Assembly: GCA_047517625.1 (NCBI GenBank)
Contig: JAKZSO010000172.1
Coordinates: forward strand, 1 to 9,448
Length of the DNA: 9,448 nt
Direction: 5' to 3'
Source of the DNA: JABHVE01 sp047517625
Lineage (GTDB): Bacteria; Pseudomonadota; Alphaproteobacteria; UBA2966; CAIVPW01
Of this stretch, positions 5,743-9,448 are shown in pieces (positions within the stretch are counted from its first letter, which is position 1; each line of letters opens with the position of its first letter). The notes under the pieces are model-generated. The model had not been told where the DNA came from. It did not search any database and saw nothing but the letters and a program-made list of their open reading frames with translations. A program made the position numbers and the translations under genes.

Positions 5743-5816
5743 GCCCGACGCAAGGGAATGGGCGCGCAGTGCTGCGCAGCAGCGACCTGAGAGACTGGCG
5801 AGCGCCAACGCAAGAT

Positions 5817-8117
5817 TTAAGCTCGCCGCAACGGGATCGGCGCGCTCGCCGCGACAGCGGCGGCGGAATGGGCCGTCAGGGCCGCCAAGTTCACCACCGC
5901 CGACACAGTGGAACCCATGGGCAATATTTGCGCCGGTTTTTCCAGGCCCACTAACAAGGGTCCAATCACCGTGCCACCGCCAATTTCCTGCAGCAGCTTG
6001 GACGAAATATTTGCGGCGTTCATTCCCGGCATGATCAAGACGTTCGCCGGCCCGGACAGGCGGCAGAACGGATACATCTCCATCAACTTGGAATTCAACG
6101 CCACGTCGGCTTGCATTTCGCCGTCGTACTCGAAATCGACTTTGCGGGAATCCAGCAGCGTCACCGCTTCGCGGATCCGATCCGATGTCTCGCGCATGGG
6201 GTTGCCGAAATTGGAAGCCGACAACATCGCGACCCGGGGCTGGTGCCCCAACCTGCGCACCACCGCCGCCGACTGGATGGCGATGTCCGCCAGGGTTGCG
6301 GGGTCGGGGGCCTCGTGCACCGATGTATCGGCGATAAAAACGGTGCGGTCCCGGGCCACCATCAAGGTGATGCCCAACGGCCGGTGGCCGGGCAGGGGGT
6401 CTAACACCCGGCGGATGTCGGCGAGCACCTCCGCCGAATTGCGGGTCAGGCCGGTGACACAGGCGTCGACATCGCCGTGGGCCGCCATGCAAGCCGCGTA
6501 CACGGTGCGAAAAACGTTCACCATGCGTCGGCAATCCCGGTACAGCAGGCCCTGGCGTTGCAAACGCCGGTACAGGAAATCCGTGTACCCGGCGCTGCGC
6601 GGGCTGTCCGCGGAATCTTCGATCTCGATGCCGTCCAGGCTGCCCAGGCCGATATCGTCGGCGACTTTGCGCACCCGCTCCGGGCGGCCAATCAGCACCG
6701 GCGTGCCGTAGCCTGTGTCGCGAAAGGCAATGGCGGCGCGGATGATTTGCTCTTCCTCGCCCTCGGCAAAGGCCACGCGCTTGGGGTTGGCGCGGACTTG
6801 TTCCAGAATCAGATGCAGGGGCCCAGCGATGGGGTCCAGCCGGGCGCGGAGCTCGGCCCGGTAGTTGTCCATGTCGATGATCGGCCGCTGGGCCACCCCG
6901 GAATCCATCGCCGCCTGGGCGACCGCGGGGGAAACCCGGGAAATCAAGCGCGGATCGAACGGCACCGGGATGATGTAATCAGGGCCGTAATGGGGACGCT
7001 CGCCGGAGTATGCGGCGGCGACTTCGTCCGGCACATCTTCCCGCGCCAGTCCGGCCAGGGCATTGGCGGCCGCAACCTTCATCGCGTCATTGATGGTGCT
7101 GGCGCGCACATCCAACGCGCCGCGGAAAATGTACGGAAAGCCCAGCACATTGTTGACCTGGTTCGGGTAATCCGACCGGCCGGTGGCGACGATGGCGTCG
7201 TCCCGGGCCGCTTTGACATCTTCCGGGGTGATTTCGGGGTCGGGGTTGGCCATGGCGAAAATGATCGGCGCGTCGTTCATGGACTTCACCATGTCACGGG
7301 AAACCAAGCCCTTTTGCGACAGCCCGATGAAAACGTCGGCGCCCTTCATGGTGTCTTCCAGCGTCCGGGATTTGGTGTCGATGGCATGGGCGGATTTCCA
7401 CTGGTTCATTCCCTCTTCCCGGCCCTGGTAGATCACGCCCTTGGAATCCAGCAGTGTGGCGTTGCCGTGGGGCAAGCCCATGGCCTTGATGAGTTCAAGA
7501 CAGGCGATGCCCGCCGCCCCGGCGCCGTTCACGACTAACTTGGCGTTCTTGATGTTGCGCCCGGTCAGATCCAAGGCGTTGATGAATCCGGCAGCGGTGA
7601 TGATGGCGGTGCCGTGTTGGTCATCGTGAAACACCGGAATTGGCATCATTTCCCGCAGCTGTTGTTCGATGACAAAACATTCGGGCGCCTTGATGTCTTC
7701 CAAATTGATGCCGCCAAAGGACGGGCCTAGATGCCTCACCGAGGCGATGAAGGCGTCCACGTCTTCGGTGTCCACTTCCAGATCGATGGAATCCACGTCG
7801 GCAAAGCGCTTGAACAACACCGCCTTGCCCTCCATCACCGGCTTTGATGCCAGGGCCCCCAATTTGCCCAGGCCCAGCACGGCGGTGCCGTTGCTGATGA
7901 CCGCCACCAGGTTGCCCTTGTTGGTGTAGTCATAAGCGCTGTCCGGACGCTCGGCGATGGCCAAGCACGGCACGGCGACCCCGGGCGAATACGCCAGCGC
8001 CAGGTCGCGCTGGGTGTTCAGCGGCTTGGTCGGCACGATTTCCAACTTGCCCGGGCGACCCTCGAAATGGAATCGCAGGGCCTCCTCGTCCGTGAAGGTG
8101 AATTTTTCCTTGGTCAT
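5817..8117 (-). CDS. maeB: NADP-dependent malic enzyme with C-terminal phosphotransacetylase-like domain
   Basis: A 766-residue MaeB-type protein that decarboxylates malate to pyruvate with reduction of NADP, linking C4-acid metabolism to pyruvate and NADPH supply. The malic-enzyme part (about 1-430) shows LAYSPGVAVPC (41-51), NGTAVLGLGKLGALASKPVMEGK (76-98), GGINLEDIKAPECF (135-148), PVFHDDQHGTAI (161-172), the nucleotide-binding GAGAAGIA (198-205) and MANPDPEI. The rest is a PTA_PTB-like domain: AFAEGEEEQIIRAA, DACVTGLTRN, TVFIADTSVHE, SNFGNPM, FEYDGEMQADVALN and GTVIGPLLVGLEKPAQI. In characterised relatives this domain is regulatory (acetyl-CoA or similar binding), not catalytic. The frame continues upstream to ATG 8162, but homologues start near MTKEKFTFTDEEALRFH, so I choose ATG 8117; no clear Shine-Dalgarno sequence decides it. 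The gene is intact throughout and converges on the macrodomain gene. Confidence 0.95.
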   Translation of the reverse strand: MTKEKFTFTDEEALRFHFEGRPGKLEIVPTKPLNTQRDLALAYSPGVAVPCLAIAERPDSAYDYTNKGNLVAVISNGTAVLGLGKLGALASKPVMEGKAVLFKRFADVDSIDLEVDTEDVDAFIASVRHLGPSFGGINLEDIKAPECFVIEQQLREMMPIPVFHDDQHGTAIITAAGFINALDLTGRNIKNAKLVVNGAGAAGIACLELIKAMGLPHGNATLLDSKGVIYQGREEGMNQWKSAHAIDTKSRTLEDTMKGADVFIGLSQKGLVSRDMVKSMNDAPIIFAMANPDPEITPEDVKAARDDAIVATGRSDYPNQVNNVLGFPYIFRGALDVRASTINDAMKVAAANALAGLAREDVPDEVAAAYSGERPHYGPDYIIPVPFDPRLISRVSPAVAQAAMDSGVAQRPIIDMDNYRAELRARLDPIAGPLHLILEQVRANPKRVAFAEGEEEQIIRAAIAFRDTGYGTPVLIGRPERVRKVADDIGLGSLDGIEIEDSADSPRSAGYTDFLYRRLQRQGLLYRDCRRMVNVFRTVYAACMAAHGDVDACVTGLTRNSAEVLADIRRVLDPLPGHRPLGITLMVARDRTVFIADTSVHEAPDPATLADIAIQSAAVVRRLGHQPRVAMLSASNFGNPMRETSDRIREAVTLLDSRKVDFEYDGEMQADVALNSKLMEMYPFCRLSGPANVLIMPGMNAANISSKLLQEIGGGTVIGPLLVGLEKPAQILPMGSTVSAVVNLAALTAHSAAAVAASAPIPLRRA

Positions 8118-8301
8118 CTGGCTTGGCTCGCAGGGTCTGAAACTTTGGCACGCACCCACCAACCTAACGGCAAAAACCCGTTTGGGTAAACAGGTTTAGG
8201 CCTGGTTTTGGATACATAGCCGCAGGGTTTAGCCGTTAACCACTCTAGGGGCTAAAAGATTTACCCCGCGAGGGTTGCATCGGAAATGCTAGTTTCGGCC
8301 G
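8118..8301. other. Divergent maeB/mutS intergenic region with nested inverted repeats
   Basis: This region of about 184 bases is less GC-rich than the genes and must hold both promoters, but I see no convincing sigma-70 pair for either. It contains short dyads: ACCC-GTTT-GGGT (8176-8187) overlapping GTTT-GGGT-AAAC (8180-8191), CAGG-CCTG arms at 8191-8204, and the 7-base pair TAACGGC (8165-8171) with GCCGTTA (8232-8238) about 60 bases apart. In the maeB direction the first dyad reads as a 4-bp stem followed by TTTTG, too weak to call an attenuator. TTGCAT at 8275-8280 is a possible -35 but sits too close to mutS. Confidence 0.4.
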
Positions 8302-9448
8302 GTGAGCACCCCGCGAAAATCCGCCGCCAAAACCGCCACCGAGTCCGGCCCTCTCACGCCCATGCTTGCGCAATTCTTGGCGATAAAAGCCGACCATCCG
8401 GAACATCTTTTGTTTTACCGGAGGGGGGATTTTTACGAACTGTTCTTTGACGATGCGGTCGCGGCGTCCGCGGCGTTGGACATTGTGCTGACCAAGCGCG
8501 GACGCCACCAAGGCGACGACATTCCCATGTGCGGGGTGCCGGTGCATTCCTATGAAACCTATCTGCAAAAGTTGATCCGGGCGGGCTTCAAGGCCGCGAT
8601 TTGCGAACAGGTGGAAGACCCGGCGGAAGCAAAAAAGCGCGGGCCGAAATCGGTGGTCCGGCGCGAAGTTGTGCGGGTTATCACCCCGGGCACGTTGACG
8701 GAAGATGCGCTTCTGAAATCGACCGCGCACAATTATTTAGCGGCCCTGGCGCGGTCCGGGGATGACTTTGCCCTGGCCTGGCTGGAGTTATCAACCGGCG
8801 AGTTTTCGGTGACGCCCACCAGCGCCGGGGAAATCGGCGCCACCCTGGCCCGCCTCGGCCCCGGCGAGGTGTTGGTATCGGACACGCTGATCCAGGCCCC
8901 GGAGCTATTCGAGGCGTTGGCCGATTGGAAGCCGGTGTTGAGCATCCAGCCCTCCGGTCTGTTCGATTCCGGTGCCGGCGCCCGGCGCCTGCGGGACGTG
9001 TTCGGTGTCGCCACGTTGGACGGCTTGGGTACGTTCGGGCTGGCGGAGCTTGGCGCCGCGGGGGCGGTGGTGGGGCCTATGCCCAGGACACCCAAAAAGG
9101 CGCGCTGCCCCGCCTGCGGACGCTCAGCCAGATCGATCCGGCGTCGATCATGGCCATCGATGCCGCGACCAGACGCAATTTGGAATTGGCCCGCACCTTG
9201 TCCGGCGAACGTGCCGGCAGCCTGTTGGCATCCATTGACCGCACGTTGACCGGGGCAGGCGCGCGGCTTTTGGCGTCGCGGCTTTCCGGCCCACTCACGG
9301 ACGCCCCAGCCATAAACGACCGTCTCGACGACGTCGAGTGTCTGCAAACCGGCGGCAATTTACGCGACGATATCCGCACGGCTTTACGCAATTGCCCCGA
9401 CATGGAACGGGCGCTGACACGGTGCGCCCTGGACCGCGGCGGGCCCAG
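8302..9448 (+). CDS. mutS: DNA mismatch repair protein MutS, 3'-truncated by the window and frameshifted
   Basis: N-terminal part of MutS, the ATPase clamp that recognises mismatches and small loops. The GTG start at 8302 has no clear Shine-Dalgarno sequence; the following SLTP-like PLTPMLAQFLAIKADHP block matches the usual MutS opening. Domain I motifs are GDFYELFFDDA (the mismatch-contacting Phe of FYE is Phe44), ALDIVLTKRG, DIPMCGVPVHSYETYL, CEQVEDPAEAKKRGPKSVVRREVVRVITPGTLTEDALL. The connector domain follows (LAWLELSTGEFSVT). After AAGAVV at 9072 the frame breaks in a GGGG run: read on, it gives PMPRTPKKARC and stops at 9249. From 9075, one frame back, it continues as AYAQDTQKGALP through LARTLSGERAGSLLASIDRTL, ARLLASRL and NCPDMERAL to the right edge. 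Either two bases are extra or one is missing. Residue 41 is Arg where YRMGDFYE normally has Met. Confidence 0.9.

Noticed and set aside
5770..5781. Perfect palindrome TGCTGCGCAGCA between macrodomain and maeB genes, considered as a bidirectional terminator
   Set aside because: It leaves no loop and has no T-run on either side; a chance palindrome is likely.
5783..5810. CTGAGAGACTGGCGAGCGCC resembles part of a TPP or glycine riboswitch
   Set aside because: Only one short block matches; the remaining conserved helices and loops are absent, and it lies between the 3' ends of two convergent genes, not in a leader.
5437..6534. Long minus-strand open frame of 365 codons overlapping maeB in another frame
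   Set aside because: Composition is Gly/Arg/Pro/His-rich with no recognisable motif, as expected for a shadow of a GC-rich gene; maeB motifs run without a break across the same stretch.
6477..7538. Plus-strand open frame of 353 codons opposite maeB
   Set aside because: Antisense shadow of a well-conserved gene; no motif and no ribosome-binding site.
8733..9347. Minus-strand open frame of 204 codons opposite mutS
   Set aside because: It overlaps both parts of the frameshifted mutS coding sequence and shows no family features.
1..9448. Search for CRISPR arrays, insertion sequences, tRNA or rRNA genes and phage or defence genes
   Set aside because: No spaced direct-repeat array, transposase motif, terminal inverted repeats, tRNA-like cloverleaf or rRNA segment was recognised by eye.

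Overview
This is a GC-rich chromosomal window whose genes most resemble an alphaproteobacterium, possibly Rhodospirillales-like. The pointers are a divergent maeB/mutS pair (malic enzyme with a fused phosphotransacetylase domain), a GPDRRR-type pseudo-receiver protein and a long-form PurC. The lineage is an inference; no rRNA or other marker is present.

Layout, left to right: the 3' end of a comM/yifB-type AAA+ ATPase gene (+); a VOC/glyoxalase-like gene (+) broken near its 3' end by a one-base shift; a short remnant of a HAD-phosphatase gene (+); then a minus-strand set read right to left, consisting of an ArsR-family regulator, an intact SRPBCC/AHSA1 gene and a tandem AHSA1 paralogue with a one-base frameshift at its 3' end. 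Next are purC (-), a receiver-like protein that has lost its phosphoacceptor aspartate (-) and a zinc-ribbon SAM methyltransferase (-). A YmdB-like macrodomain gene (+) diverges from the methyltransferase and converges on maeB (-). After a roughly 184-base divergent intergenic region, mutS (+) runs off the right edge and carries a frameshift.

Functionally this is mostly housekeeping: purine synthesis (purC), C4/acetyl-phosphate metabolism (maeB) and mismatch repair (mutS). It also has a small self-contained ArsR/AHSA1 operon whose regulator start codon lies inside a tandem palindromic operator. No mobile element, CRISPR array, tRNA or rRNA was seen.

The most notable points are three independent indel frameshifts (VOC, AHSA1 copy, mutS) plus a gene remnant in 9.4 kb, among otherwise intact genes; the tandem operator, possibly with a leaderless arsR transcript; and the degenerate receiver. 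I found no convincing new multi-gene system. Whether the frameshifts are real (for example decay in a mismatch-repair-deficient lineage) or errors in the sequence cannot be decided from this window.
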